A DNA stretch of 64,000 bases from Sphingomonas sp. URHD0057 (GTDB taxonomy: Bacteria; Pseudomonadota; Alphaproteobacteria; Sphingomonadales; Sphingomonadaceae), in NCBI RefSeq assembly GCF_000620665.1, contig NZ_JIAU01000006.1, positions 248,001-312,000 on the forward strand, read 5' to 3'. The notes below the pieces were generated by a model that saw only the letters and a list, made by a program, of their open reading frames with translations, had not been told where the DNA came from and searched no databases. Position numbers and translations under genes: made by a program. Of the stretch, positions 25,257 to 34,569 are shown piece after piece (the first letter of the stretch is position 1; each line of letters begins with the position of its first letter).

Positions 25257-25418
25257 TCGGTCCTCCTGTTCGGACGCTCCGTAGAAGCTCGAATTCGCGT
25301 CCTTTGCCTCCCTCAAACGGGAAGGCTCGTGCGTAGAAATGGCCCGGCCGATGTGCCATGATGGAGGTCTGACGATTTGCCGATTATTCGGCGATCATTT
25401 GGGGGATGCGCCCAGGCG

Positions 25419-26993
25419 ATGGACCTGCGACGGGCCGCGAACGACTTCATGGTCACGACGGCCGACTTGGCCGCAAGGGACGATTTCCGGCTCGGCAATA
25501 TCGTCATCAGCCCGCCAACGCGGACCATCCGTGGGCCCGCCGGCAACCTCGATGTGGAGCCCCGGGTAATGCAGGTCCTGGTCGTGCTCGCCGATGCGGC
25601 AGGCCAGGTCGTCACTCGCGAAACATTGTTCAATCGCTGTTGGGGCAGCGTCTACGTCGGCGACGACAGCCTTAATCGCGCGGTTGCGGCCGTGCGCCGC
25701 GCGCTGGCCGACGTCGGCGGCAACGGTGTCGAGATCGAGACCATCCCGCGGACCGGCTACAAGCTTACCGGCGCAACCGCCGAGCCAGCGCAAATTGGTG
25801 GCGAAGCGAATGGCAAAGACATCCGCAAACTGTCTCGCCGACAGCTCGCTGGCGGGGCGGCGGCGGCGGCGGTTCTGGGAGGCGGGATTTGGTGGGGGTC
25901 TGGCCGCTGGGATGATGCGTCGCGCTTCGACCGGCTGATGGCACGGGGCGATGAAGCATTCCGCAACGGAACCGCCTTCGAGGAATGGGCAGCGAACGCA
26001 AGAGACACTCCGAACATGGTCCAGCTCTATCAACAGGCCGTGCGGCTTCGGCCGGACAGCGCGAAGGCATGGGGCCTGTTGGGCTATTTCACGAGCGCTC
26101 GGGCCGAAGACGCCGCCAAGCAGGACGCCCCGAAAGTCGTCGCCAATGCCCAGGCCGCGATCCAGCGCGCACTCGAACTCGATCGGAACGAGCCGAATGC
26201 CCGGGTCGGCATGTTCCTGCTTCAGGGCCCGATGTTGGATTGGGCCGCGCGCGACGGCCAATTGCGCGGCATCCTTGCGACCGATCCCACCAACCTCCTG
26301 GCGATGATGGAATTGATGCCGCTGCTACAGGCCGCTGGCCTGACGCGCGAGTCCTGGATGTGGAACGAGCGCATGTTGCGGGCATCACCGTTCATGCGAG
26401 CGGGCCTTGTCGTTCGAGGTTTGAAACTTTGGATCCTTGGGCGGGTCGGAGAAGCGGACAAGGTGATCAATCGCGTGCGCGGACTCTGGCCCGACTATTG
26501 GTTCGGCAATTATGCCCGCTTCATCATCTTCGCCCTGACCGATCGACCCGCCGCGGCTCGAGCCACCCTGGACGAGGTCCACATTTTCGACGGGCTTCAG
26601 TCGAAAGGAACGTGGCTGACCGCGCTCGACGCCCTCGAATCGCGCACGCCTTCGGCCCTCGAAACCGCACGCAGTGCGTGTCTCGAAACGGCGCGGCGTG
26701 CGCCGCCATTGGCCAACGACATGGTCATGATGCTGTGCGCGCTCGGTCTTGCCGACACCGCATTCGAGGTTACCGAGGGGTTCTTGCTCTGGCGAGGCAA
26801 GTTTCTCAGCATGGACCGGACCAACAAAAGAGCCGTCGACGACTACAATCGGCGGATGACGCAGTGGTTGTTCACGCCGCCGGTCGCAGTCATGTGGGCT
26901 GATCCGCGCTTTCCGAAGCTCTGCGACGAATTCGGCCTGACCGCTTATTGGCGCGCGCGGGGCGTGCGGCCCGATTATCAGGCCTACGGCTAG
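25419..26993 (+). CDS. Winged-helix transcriptional regulator with membrane segment and TPR-like region
   Basis: About 524 residues. The N-terminal OmpR/CadC-type winged helix has LDVEPRVMQVLVVLADAAGQVVTRETLFNRCWG and DDSLNRAVAAVRRALADVGG...IETIPRTGYKL. A hydrophobic segment follows (LAGGAAAAAVLGGGIWWG), preceded by RR, so it may be membrane-bound as in CadC. The C-terminal ~350 residues are helical with TPR-like repeats (LYQQAVRLRPDSAKAWGLLGYF; AAIQRALELDRNEPNARVGM). The start is uncertain: ATG 25419, ATG 25449 or an upstream TTG. It converges on a TonB receptor, with which it shares its stop-codon bases. Confidence 0.8.
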   Translation: MDLRRAANDFMVTTADLAARDDFRLGNIVISPPTRTIRGPAGNLDVEPRVMQVLVVLADAAGQVVTRETLFNRCWGSVYVGDDSLNRAVAAVRRALADVGGNGVEIETIPRTGYKLTGATAEPAQIGGEANGKDIRKLSRRQLAGGAAAAAVLGGGIWWGSGRWDDASRFDRLMARGDEAFRNGTAFEEWAANARDTPNMVQLYQQAVRLRPDSAKAWGLLGYFTSARAEDAAKQDAPKVVANAQAAIQRALELDRNEPNARVGMFLLQGPMLDWAARDGQLRGILATDPTNLLAMMELMPLLQAAGLTRESWMWNERMLRASPFMRAGLVVRGLKLWILGRVGEADKVINRVRGLWPDYWFGNYARFIIFALTDRPAAARATLDEVHIFDGLQSKGTWLTALDALESRTPSALETARSACLETARRAPPLANDMVMMLCALGLADTAFEVTEGFLLWRGKFLSMDRTNKRAVDDYNRRMTQWLFTPPVAVMWADPRFPKLCDEFGLTAYWRARGVRPDYQAYG

Positions 26994-29062
26994 AACCGTG
27001 ATTCCAGCCCGAGGCCGACCTCGCGCGGGTCGGTCAGATCCACTTGTGTGTCGGGACCGTCGAGCGGGCCGTCCAATCCTACGATGTGGAATTTGTTGAA
27101 CAGGTTCTGCGCGTAAGCGAACATGGTGAAGCGACGCGCGTCCCAGCTGGCGCGGGCATCCACGATCGTCCACCCGGTCGTCCGAAACCGCGGATCCTCG
27201 CTGTCGTCGCCCCAGAAGCCACTGTTGTGGCGCAGCTGCGCGGCGATCCGGAAACGCCGAACCGGCTCCCAATCGACGCCGGCGGCGCCGGTGAAATGGG
27301 GCGCTCCGCCGAACTCCTTGCCGAGGAAGGGGTCGTTGGGATCGATGGTCCTGGTGATCCGCGTGTCGAGCAACCCCATCGCCGCCGTCAACGTCAGCCG
27401 GCCCGTCGGCCTCGCCGTCAGCTCGAGCTCGGCGCCATAGCTCCGCGCCCGCGGCTCGCTGAGGATCTGGAGCAGGCCGACCTGGCCGCCCGGCGAGTTG
27501 AAGTCGAAGTCATGCTCGCGCTGGGCGTCGCGCATGGCGTTGTAGAAGAGGTTGCCGACGATCCTCACGCGCCCGCCGAACAGGCTGGCGCGGGTGAACG
27601 CTTCATAATCCCATAGATATTCGGGCTTAAACTCGAGCTGAGCGCGATGCGCCGGGTCGAGCGTTACCCCGCCCGGATTGTAGGCGCGCTGCACCAGGAC
27701 ACCGACGCGCACGTCCTCGCTGAGGTCATAGGCCGCGCTGACCTTGGGCAGGATGGCGTGCGTCCGTTGGTTATAGTCGAGCGGCAGATCGGGCGTCATT
27801 CGCAGCACGCCGATCCGCCTTTTGCCGTCGCTCTGGTAACGCGCACCTGCAGTCAGCGAGACGCGCGACGATGGGCGCCAGGTCAGCTCGCCGAATGCGC
27901 CCGCGCTCCGCTGTCGGTCCTTGAAGCTGCCGGTGCCGAGATGGGCGATCGAAAGGTCGATGAACTGGTTGAGGTCGGTGTTCTGCAGATTGCCTCCCGC
28001 GACCCCGCTCAGAGGCCCGCCGGCCTTCCATTCGAACACCGTCTCGAGCGAGCGGTCCCGGCCGCGGATTCGGGTCTGGCCGAAACCCTGCGGCGCGAAA
28101 CGACGGAACCGCGATCGCCCCCAGGTCAGCGTGGTCCGGGATTCGATCGCGTCGGTGAACGGATACGTGGCCGTCGTCGTCACAGAATCCACGTCCGACT
28201 TGAAATAGCCGATGACGTACCGGTTGTTGCGGCGGTCGCGGAACGGCGCTCTGCCGAATTCGGCCTGCGGCGCCTGCGACTGATTATGGGCATAGATCGC
28301 CAGCAGCTTGAGCCCCGGCACCGCCCGCGGCTCGGCGAGCAGCTTGGCCCGCGTCGCCCAATAACGGTCGCGGTTGAGGTCGCCGATGCCGACGACCGGC
28401 CCGCTTAGCTCCTGCGCCGCGCGCGCCCGATAAACATCGCCGGAGACGCGGAACGCGAGCTGGTCGCCGACCAGCGGGCCCGACAGCACCGCCGAGACTT
28501 GTCGCCGCCGCGAACCGCCTGCGATCACCCGTCCCCGGCCTTCGAATGCATAGGTCGGCTCAGCGGTGTGGATGAAGATCGCGCCGCCGATCGAATTGAC
28601 GCCTTGAGTCGTGGTCTGCGGGCATCGGAACACCTCGACATGGTCGACGTCCCACAATCCTTCGGAGCTGTTGGCGAATTCGTTGAACGTGACCGTCCGC
28701 CCGTCGATCTGCGTCACCGTGCGTGGCCGCGCGCCGCCCAGAAACCCGGGCAGCCCGGCGAGCACGCCAATGCTGGCTTGGCCGCGGATGCTCGGCGTCG
28801 CACGGCTGTTCAGGATCAGCACGTTGGGCACGAACGCGAGCACATCCTGCACGCGGTCCGGCGCGGCCATCGCTTCGATGTCGCGCTTGTCGAACACCGC
28901 CACGCTCGAGGCGGTTTCCTTCAATGAGCGCCTGGCGCGCTCGCCGGTGACGACGATCGCGCTGTCGGTCTTCGCCTCAGGCCCCGGCGGCGCGGCTTGC
29001 GCGACCGCCGCGGCCATCGCCAGCGTCAGGACCCCCACTACCGCCTCCCCCTCGAAGCGCAT
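26990..29062 (-). CDS. TonB-dependent outer-membrane receptor
   Basis: A 690-residue receptor with a signal peptide (VVGVLTLAMAAAVAQA), TonB box-like SAIVVTGERARR, plug domain (about 45-160: RVQDVLAFVPNVLI, PSIRGQASIGVLAGLPG, VDHVEVFRCPQTTTQGVNSIGGAIFIHT) and a 22-strand barrel ending in LGLESRF. The normal plug motif RGPQ appears as RCPQ, leaving an unusual lone Cys. The substrate (siderophore, glycan or polyphenol) is unknown. The adjacent convergent regulator is a candidate partner. Confidence 0.92.
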   Translation of the reverse strand: MRFEGEAVVGVLTLAMAAAVAQAAPPGPEAKTDSAIVVTGERARRSLKETASSVAVFDKRDIEAMAAPDRVQDVLAFVPNVLILNSRATPSIRGQASIGVLAGLPGFLGGARPRTVTQIDGRTVTFNEFANSSEGLWDVDHVEVFRCPQTTTQGVNSIGGAIFIHTAEPTYAFEGRGRVIAGGSRRRQVSAVLSGPLVGDQLAFRVSGDVYRARAAQELSGPVVGIGDLNRDRYWATRAKLLAEPRAVPGLKLLAIYAHNQSQAPQAEFGRAPFRDRRNNRYVIGYFKSDVDSVTTTATYPFTDAIESRTTLTWGRSRFRRFAPQGFGQTRIRGRDRSLETVFEWKAGGPLSGVAGGNLQNTDLNQFIDLSIAHLGTGSFKDRQRSAGAFGELTWRPSSRVSLTAGARYQSDGKRRIGVLRMTPDLPLDYNQRTHAILPKVSAAYDLSEDVRVGVLVQRAYNPGGVTLDPAHRAQLEFKPEYLWDYEAFTRASLFGGRVRIVGNLFYNAMRDAQREHDFDFNSPGGQVGLLQILSEPRARSYGAELELTARPTGRLTLTAAMGLLDTRITRTIDPNDPFLGKEFGGAPHFTGAAGVDWEPVRRFRIAAQLRHNSGFWGDDSEDPRFRTTGWTIVDARASWDARRFTMFAYAQNLFNKFHIVGLDGPLDGPDTQVDLTDPREVGLGLESRF

Positions 29063-29156
29063 TCGGCGGCCGCATTCTTAACCGAGATTAGGCCGCGCCG
29101 ACAGTGAACCTTCGCCAGCCTTGAAGACTCGCCGCCGTGTCGCTAAGTGACCCGCA

Positions 29157-29192
29157 GCCCCGCCGGCCCTTGTGGCCTCGCGGGGCGCTTTT
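29157..29192 (+). terminator. GC-rich hairpin upstream of secE
   Basis: GCCCCGC (29157-29163) pairs with GCGGGGC (29180-29186), with an inner GGCC/GGCC pairing, then GCTTTTC. It could be a terminator for transcription entering from the left, or an attenuator in the secE leader. It sits 28 bases before the secE start. Confidence 0.5.
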
Positions 29193-29219
29193 CTATCCGC
29201 AAGACGAGCAAGGGCAAAC

Positions 29220-29420
29220 GTGGCACGAGTCTCTCCCGGCGAATTCATCCGTCAGGTCCGCGCCGAGACCGCCAAGGTCCATTGGCCGACCCGCAAGGAA
29301 ACCGTCGCCACGGCGATCATGGTCATCATCATGACCCTGCTGCTCGCCTTCTTCTTTTTCGGCATCGACGCCGTCTTCTCGACGCTCGTCAAATATCTGC
29401 TGAGCCTGCTCAGCAAGTAG
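29220..29420 (+). CDS. secE: Preprotein translocase subunit SecE
   Basis: A 66-residue single-helix SecE of the short form. GTG 29220 follows AAGGG by five bases and yields the family N-terminus ARVSPGEFIRQVRAETAKVHWPTRKETVATA. One membrane helix follows (IMVIIMTLLLAFFFFGIDAVF). It is 19 bases upstream of nusG, the universal order. It is an essential clamp of the SecY channel. Confidence 0.95.
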   Translation: MARVSPGEFIRQVRAETAKVHWPTRKETVATAIMVIIMTLLLAFFFFGIDAVFSTLVKYLLSLLSK

Positions 29421-29439
29421 CTTCAAGGTCCAACGCTTT

Positions 29440-29979
29440 ATGTCCCGCTGGTACATCATCCACGCTTATTCCGGTTTCGAGAACAAGGTCCGCGACAACA
29501 TCATGAGCGAGGCCAACCGCCTCGGCCTCACCCGCTTCGTCGAGGCGATCGAGGTCCCGACCGAGACCATCACCGAGATCAAGCGCGGCAAGCGCGTCGA
29601 GGCCGAGCGCAAGTTCATGCCCGGCTACGTCCTCGCCCACCTCGAGATGAACGACGACGTCTATCACCTGGTCAAGAACACCCCCAAGGTGACCGGCTTC
29701 CTCGGCCCCAACGGCAAGCCCCAGGCGATCCCCGACGCCCAGGCCGCGCGCATGCTCTCGACCAAGGAAGAGCAAGCCGCCAACGCGCCCAAGCAGAAGA
29801 TCACCGTCGATTACGAGATCGGCGATTCGGTCAAGGTCCTCGACGGCCCCTTCGCGAGCTTCAACGGCATCGTCGAAGAGCTCGATTTCGACCGTGGGCG
29901 GGTGAAGGTCAGCGTGTCGATCTTCGGGCGGGCTACTCCCGTCGAGCTGGAATTCGAACAAGTGGAGCGCGTGAAGTAA
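29440..29979 (+). CDS. nusG: Transcription termination/antitermination factor NusG
   Basis: A 179-residue factor. The NGN domain (RWYIIHAYSGFENKVRDNI, ERKFMPGYVLAHLEM, TPKVTGFLG) binds the RNA polymerase clamp. The C-terminal KOW domain (YEIGDSVKVLDGPFASFNGIVEELD) contacts Rho or S10. It usually leads directly into rplK, but here a terminator and 6.6 kb intervene. Confidence 0.97.
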   Translation: MSRWYIIHAYSGFENKVRDNIMSEANRLGLTRFVEAIEVPTETITEIKRGKRVEAERKFMPGYVLAHLEMNDDVYHLVKNTPKVTGFLGPNGKPQAIPDAQAARMLSTKEEQAANAPKQKITVDYEIGDSVKVLDGPFASFNGIVEELDFDRGRVKVSVSIFGRATPVELEFEQVERVK

Positions 29980-29990
29980 CCCGCTCCGTA

Positions 29991-30036
29991 CCCCTGCGAA
30001 GGCAGGGGTCCAGTCTGGGCTCCTGCCTTCGCAGGA
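29991..30036. repeat. Sphingomonad-type palindromic intergenic repeat
   Basis: TGCGAAGGCAGG (29995-30006) is exactly inverted as CCTGCCTTCGCA (30022-30033), and each arm is itself a small hairpin (CCTGC GAAG GCAGG). This family of GAAGGC palindromes is common between genes in Sphingomonadales. Confidence 0.75.
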
Positions 30037-30045
30037 GCACATCAA

Positions 30046-30067
30046 GGGCCGCGTCAGCGGCCCTTTT
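30046..30067 (+). terminator. Terminator after secE-nusG
   Basis: GGGCCGC, GTCA loop, GCGGCCC, then TTTTATTT. It separates secE-nusG from the rest of the usual ribosomal-protein operon. Confidence 0.85.
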
Positions 30068-30070
30068 ATT

Positions 30071-31237
30071 TCACACCCGCCGCACCCGCGGCGGCCCGCG
30101 CTTCCGCTCCGGCTGAGCAAACGCCAGCTCCCACTCCGCCAGCCTCGTCTCCATCTGCTCGATCCGCCAGCCGCCGAACAGCGCCCGCTCCGGATCGTGC
30201 GCTTGCCTGTCCGGGTCGGCACGCGACCAGCCGCTGACCTGTGCCAGGTCGGGCAAGCCGAAATGCTCGGCCACGCCCAGCTGCTCGCGCACCAGGTGAC
30301 CGGCCGGTCCCCACGCCGGCTCGCCCCGCTCCATCCGCTCGGCCTCGGCGACCTCGAACGCCTCGCGCTCCCGCTCGTCGCGCGCTTCAGACATCTGCGC
30401 CAGCCGCTCGTTGCGCGCCTCGCGGCTCTCCCCGCGCCGCCGCCGCAGCGGCGTCGGCTCGTCGACCAGCAGCGCCGCTTTCTGGTGGAGGTACATCAGC
30501 TGCAGCGCCTGGCTGGCGCTCATCGGCGGCATCGCCGGAGGATCGTTGTGGCGCCACTCGTCATGCTCGTGGCTCGCCGGGACGGTGCTTTCGATCAGCG
30601 CCAGCTCGAGCGCCTCATAGCCCTGCGCGAGCGCCAGCCGCACCTCGCGCGCGAACGCCGGGTCGCGCTTCCGCCGCCGGTTGAAAGCGTTGAACGCCGC
30701 CCCCACCGCCGCCGCCGCGAGGCTCAAGTTGCACGTCGCCGACAAGGCCGCGAGGAACGCCTGCTCAGCCGCCGGAGTAAGCTTACCCGCCTGCGCTCGT
30801 TGCATCTGTAACTTCCCATTACGAGTGCGCCGCACGACAGGCTCGCCACCGGCTGTGCGAAACGACGCCGCCGAGCGTAACGTAAGCGGAGCGGAGCGAG
30901 TGTCGTTATGCGTAGAGACGGCGAAGGCCGGCCGACGGGTCGCGCTCGTTCGGTTGGCTTGGATGGAACGAGCCACCCAAGCGCGAGCCCGATCGACGTC
31001 ACGCGATTCACTCGCGTGACGGCCCTTCTTCCACTTCTGACTCAGACTAGCCTGAGCGAACACCACCGCCGCATCCCACGCGCTCGCGAAGTGCGCATGC
31101 TTGCGCCGCCGATGCTGCATCGTGCCGTACTTGAGCCCCACCTCCCGGCACGCGAGCCGAACGTTCCCGGTGCGGCGGAGGAGCTTGAGGAAAGCACGGT
31201 TCTCGAGGGTCTGAGCGCGCGTGAAAGGTCTCGCCAC
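30071..31237 (-). CDS. Hypothetical protein with two HTH/terminase-small-subunit-like regions
   Basis: 388 residues, very rich in Arg and Ala. Two similar helix-turn-helix stretches are visible: TLENRAFLKLLRRTGNVRLACREVGLKYGTM near residue 10, and AEQAFLAALSATCNLSLAAAAVGAAFNAFNRRRKRDP near 160. Each is followed by an AFAxEVxxALA-like helix, as in phage small terminases or related DNA-binding proteins. The C-terminal half is charged and possibly helical. The start is GTG 31237 without a clear ribosome binding site. It could be a phage remnant or a domesticated DNA-binding protein; I cannot assign a function. Confidence 0.65.
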   Translation of the reverse strand: MARPFTRAQTLENRAFLKLLRRTGNVRLACREVGLKYGTMQHRRRKHAHFASAWDAAVVFAQASLSQKWKKGRHASESRDVDRARAWVARSIQANRTSATRRPAFAVSTHNDTRSAPLTLRSAASFRTAGGEPVVRRTRNGKLQMQRAQAGKLTPAAEQAFLAALSATCNLSLAAAAVGAAFNAFNRRRKRDPAFAREVRLALAQGYEALELALIESTVPASHEHDEWRHNDPPAMPPMSASQALQLMYLHQKAALLVDEPTPLRRRRGESREARNERLAQMSEARDEREREAFEVAEAERMERGEPAWGPAGHLVREQLGVAEHFGLPDLAQVSGWSRADPDRQAHDPERALFGGWRIEQMETRLAEWELAFAQPERKRGPPRVRRV

Positions 31238-31279
31238 CGGCGAGCGTAAGCAATTGAAATCCTACATTTCAACCATAAT

Positions 31280-31375
31280 CGCCGCTCTCCCCTTCGTGGA
31301 AGAGGGCAGGGAGAGGGGCTGCTGCGGGCGCCCCTTTCCTTTTGCTCCCCCGCTGGGCAAAGGTGGGGCTGCCGA
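31280..31375. repeat. Palindromic intergenic repeat cluster upstream of the restriction-like island
   Basis: This stretch contains CTCTCCCC...GAGAGGGG and further C-rich/G-rich arms typical of intergenic palindromes. It marks the boundary between high-GC flanking DNA and the AT-richer island. GAGGGGG at its end also serves as the ribosome binding site for the next gene. Confidence 0.45.
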
Positions 31376-31388
31376 GTGAGGGGGCTAT

Positions 31389-32186
31389 ATGGCGAAGCTG
31401 AACATCAAACAGATTCAAGCCCGAGCGTTGGACATTCTTGAGTCGGCTACCGGTGGGATCAGGTGGGGCGAGTTGCTAAAAGCAATCCACGGCGCCGACC
31501 CCGAGACACCGCCAAACACGATCCACGGCGCTCTTCAGTCGCTCTTCTCAAACAATGACGACATCATCAAAGTTGCCCGGGGAACCTATCAGCTCGCGAA
31601 GTATGTGGACGCTCAAGCTCTTCAGTCAGTTGCGACAGAGTATGCGAGCGAGACTGAGGGAATCCAGGTCGAAACTCCGGCCAACGTGAAAGTTACGCTC
31701 GTAGAATCTGACTTCTACGAGAGCTTTGCACAATGGTTGATTGACGTTGCAGAAGAAGTGAATGCCGCCGTCGCACTTGGCGGCAGCATCCTGAAAGGAA
31801 AATGGAGTACGCCGGATGTCATTGGCGTTCTGAAATGCCGACCGCAAGACATCCTGAAATTCGAACCCCAGATTGTTTCGGCCGAGATCAAAATCGATCC
31901 CAATCAACCCGTGGTCGCCTTTGGGCAGGCGGTGGCCTACCGGCTCTTTTCACATAAGAGCTACATCGTCGTGCCAACTTCGACGAGCGAAGATGACCTG
32001 GCTCGTCTCAAGGCTCTTTGCACGCTCCACGGAGTTGGTCTGGTCAGTTTTGAGCTCAACAAAAGCGAGCCGAGCTACAACACGATTGTTCTACCCGCGC
32101 AGGCCAGCCCTGACATGTTCTACGCGAACCAGATGCTGCGACGGCTTCTCGACGCGGATGCCAAGATGTTCAACAAGCTTTTCTGA
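31389..32186 (+). CDS. HTH plus PD-(D/E)XK nuclease-like protein
   Basis: 265 residues. The N-terminal ~75 form a HARE-type winged helix (IKQIQARALDILESATGGIRWGELLKAIHG; GALQSLFSNNDDIIKVARGTYQLA), a domain linking DNA recognition to chromatin or restriction enzymes. The C-terminal part shows a PD-(D/E)XK-like pattern: E111 in DFYESFAQWL, D143 in TPDVIGV, E166-x-K168 in SAEIKID, and Q180 in FGQAVAYRLFSHKSYIVVP. It resembles COG2958-type proteins. It is the first gene of a three-gene unit with an adenine methyltransferase and an HNH nuclease. Base composition is AT-richer than the surroundings. Confidence 0.75.
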   Translation: MAKLNIKQIQARALDILESATGGIRWGELLKAIHGADPETPPNTIHGALQSLFSNNDDIIKVARGTYQLAKYVDAQALQSVATEYASETEGIQVETPANVKVTLVESDFYESFAQWLIDVAEEVNAAVALGGSILKGKWSTPDVIGVLKCRPQDILKFEPQIVSAEIKIDPNQPVVAFGQAVAYRLFSHKSYIVVPTSTSEDDLARLKALCTLHGVGLVSFELNKSEPSYNTIVLPAQASPDMFYANQMLRRLLDADAKMFNKLF

Positions 32187-32206
32187 TGCTGGCGGAGGGT
32201 AGCAGA

Positions 32207-33391
32207 ATGAGCAACGAGCCGGCGGCAGCCTCATCCGCCGGAAATCGGTCGCTGGCCGATGCTAAGTCGGCAAAGCAGGACGAGTTTTACACTCAGTACG
32301 TCGATATTCAGAAAGAGGTCGAAGCCTACCTCGAGTTCGACCCCGATACCTTCCGAGCCAAGGTCGTTTACTGCAATTGTGATGACCCATTTGAGAGCAA
32401 CTTTTTCAAGTATTTCGCCGCCAACTTTAACAGGCTCGGTCTGAGGAAGCTGATTACCACCAGTTACGACGGCTCCCCCATTGCTGGCGCACAACTCACG
32501 TTCGGTGAATACGACGAGAGTAATAGTAAGCGCCAAAAGCCCGTAGCGGTCGCCGTTGAGATCGAAGAAGTGCACGATCTCAATGGAGACGGCGCAACTG
32601 GCATTGAAGACGTCAAAGTGTTCTTAGAGCGAAACCCCCATACCCGCACACGCCTGGAGGGGGGTGGTGACTTTCGCAGTAGCGAGTGCATCGCTCTTCT
32701 GAAGGAGGCAGATGTGGTGGTTACAAACCCACCCTTTTCCCTCTTTAAAGAATACGTTGGCGAAATTATCGCACACGGAAAGAAGTTCCTCATCGTCGGC
32801 CCGAAAAACGCGATTACCTATAAAGAAATATTTCCGTTTATCAGAGAAAATAAGCTGTGGCTTGGGTCAGGCTTTGCTAACGGTAACGCCTATTTCAGTA
32901 TTCCGTCTCACAGCAATCGGACGTTTGCTAATGGAGTTTTCGACGAGAGCACGGGACTCGTAAAATTTCGCAACGTAGGTTGGTTCACGAACCTCGATCA
33001 CGGGCGTCGCCATGAGAGAATACCACTTATGACCCTCGCGGATAACCTGAGATTCAGCAAGCATAAGCAGATTAAGGGGAAGGCGTCGTATGAACGGTAT
33101 GAAAATTTCGATGCCATAGAAGTCCCATACGTCGACGCGATTCCAAGCGATTTCGGCGGCATCATGGGGGTGCCCATCACGTTCCTAGACAGGTACGACC
33201 CCGACCAGTTCGAGATCATCGCGAATGGCGACGACCGCGATGAAATGCAGGCTCTTGGGGTTCTGCCGCTGGGATCCGAATATGTCGGCAACGCTGGACG
33301 CCGCAAGGTTGGCTTACCAAGCACCAAAAAGGCTCCCTACAAGCGCATCCTCATCCGCGCCCGCCACCCATCGAAGGAGACGGCGAAGTGA
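32207..33391 (+). CDS. EcoRI-family adenine-specific DNA methyltransferase
   Basis: 394 residues. Strong resemblance to the M.EcoRI family: [18 protein letters not shown] (27-), the CNCDDP SAM-binding region (56-61), [20 protein letters not shown], and the catalytic NPPF (174-177) followed by [13 protein letters not shown] 32207 has GGAGG upstream. The enzyme should methylate N6 of adenine, protecting sites from a cognate nuclease. The next gene starts inside its stop (GTGA), so it is coupled to the DUF262-HNH protein. It is longer than M.EcoRI (about 325 residues). Confidence 0.9.
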   Translation: MSNEPAAASSAGNRSLADAKSAKQDEFYTQYVDIQKEVEAYLEFDPDTFRAKVVYCNCDDPFESNFFKYFAANFNRLGLRKLITTSYDGSPIAGAQLTFGEYDESNSKRQKPVAVAVEIEEVHDLNGDGATGIEDVKVFLERNPHTRTRLEGGGDFRSSECIALLKEADVVVTNPPFSLFKEYVGEIIAHGKKFLIVGPKNAITYKEIFPFIRENKLWLGSGFANGNAYFSIPSHSNRTFANGVFDESTGLVKFRNVGWFTNLDHGRRHERIPLMTLADNLRFSKHKQIKGKASYERYENFDAIEVPYVDAIPSDFGGIMGVPITFLDRYDPDQFEIIANGDDRDEMQALGVLPLGSEYVGNAGRRKVGLPSTKKAPYKRILIRARHPSKETAK

Positions 33392-34554
33392 AAACGAGCC
33401 TTCGCACCGACCTCACTGTCTCCGATGTTTGTGACGGCTTCGTGTACAATCAACTCGAAGGCAAAGGCCTGTTCGGCTTAGGCGGCAAGCTCACTATTCA
33501 GCCCGAATATCAACGTAACTACATTTATGCGGAAGGCGGCGGGAAGCGCGAGGAGGCGGTTATCCACTCGCTGCTGAAAGGGTATCCTCTCGGCCTGATC
33601 TACTTCAACAAGGTCGGCACGGACAAGTTTGAGGTGCTTGACGGACAGCAGCGCATCACGAGTGTCGGACGGTTCGTGACCAACAAGTTCGCTATCACGG
33701 ACGACGGCAATCCCAAGACTTTCGACGGTTTGGCCGCGGACCAGCGAGACAAGATTTGTAAGTCGAAACTGCTGATTTACGAATGTGAAGGGACCGAGTC
33801 TCAGATCAAACAGTGGTTCGAGACGATCAACATCGCCGGTGTGCCGCTCAAACCGCAGGAGCTTCTGAACGCAATCTACTCGGGACCGTTCGTCACCAAG
33901 GCGAAAGAGGAATTCAGCAACAGCCAGAACGCGAACATCCAGAAGTGGGGCGCCTACGTCAAAGGCAGTGCGAACCGGCAGGACTTTCTCGAGCGGGCGT
34001 TGGACTGGGTGAGCAAGGGCGAAATCGGCTCTTACATGAGTGCGCATCGCAACGACACCAACATCGATGAACTCAAAAACTACTTCAATAGCGTAATCGA
34101 CTGGGTTTCGACGGTTTTTACGGATGTGTTGCCCGAAATGAAGGGCTTGGAGTGGGGCCGACTCTATGAGCAATATCACTCCAAGTCATATGATCCGGCC
34201 AACGTTTCTACCGAGGTCAAACGGCTTTATGGCAGCCCGTACGTCAAGAACCGCCGCGGCGTCTTCGAGTATATTCTCGGAGGTCTTCAAGACTCGAAGC
34301 TTCTGGATGTGCGAGTGTTCGACGACGCGACCAAGCAGTCTGTCTACGCGACCCAAACAGCAGCCGCGCAAGCCAATGGCACGTCAAATTGTCCGCTCTG
34401 CGCAGTTGGCCACGCTGCAAATCAGGGCAAGATATGGAACCTTGCCGAAATGGATGCCGATCATGTTTCCGCGTGGAGTAAGGGGGGCGATAGCTCGGCC
34501 AAGAACTGCCAAATGCTTTGCGTCACGCACAATCGGGCAAAAGGCAATCGGTAG
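33388..34554 (+). CDS. DUF262-HNH endonuclease
   Basis: 388 residues. The N-terminal DUF262 domain (ParB/Srx-like, NTP-using in characterised relatives) has [12 protein letters not shown] and the DGQQR motif (85-89), then [20 protein letters not shown]. The C-terminal HNH nuclease has a CPLC zinc knuckle (335-338), [12 protein letters not shown] with His359, KNCQMLC with Asn373, and [10 protein letters not shown] with His381 and Asn382. DUF262 plus HNH is the architecture of GmrSD-type and other anti-phage nucleases. Coupled by GTGA to an EcoRI-type methyltransferase, it is the likely restriction partner. Confidence 0.88.
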   Translation: MKTSLRTDLTVSDVCDGFVYNQLEGKGLFGLGGKLTIQPEYQRNYIYAEGGGKREEAVIHSLLKGYPLGLIYFNKVGTDKFEVLDGQQRITSVGRFVTNKFAITDDGNPKTFDGLAADQRDKICKSKLLIYECEGTESQIKQWFETINIAGVPLKPQELLNAIYSGPFVTKAKEEFSNSQNANIQKWGAYVKGSANRQDFLERALDWVSKGEIGSYMSAHRNDTNIDELKNYFNSVIDWVSTVFTDVLPEMKGLEWGRLYEQYHSKSYDPANVSTEVKRLYGSPYVKNRRGVFEYILGGLQDSKLLDVRVFDDATKQSVYATQTAAAQANGTSNCPLCAVGHAANQGKIWNLAEMDADHVSAWSKGGDSSAKNCQMLCVTHNRAKGNR

Positions 34555-34569
34555 GGTGCTGCCAATTGA

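Noticed and set aside
23971-29219. Integrated island with a tRNA-Trp attachment repeat
   Set aside because: No integrase gene and no second copy of the tRNA 3' end could be seen by eye.
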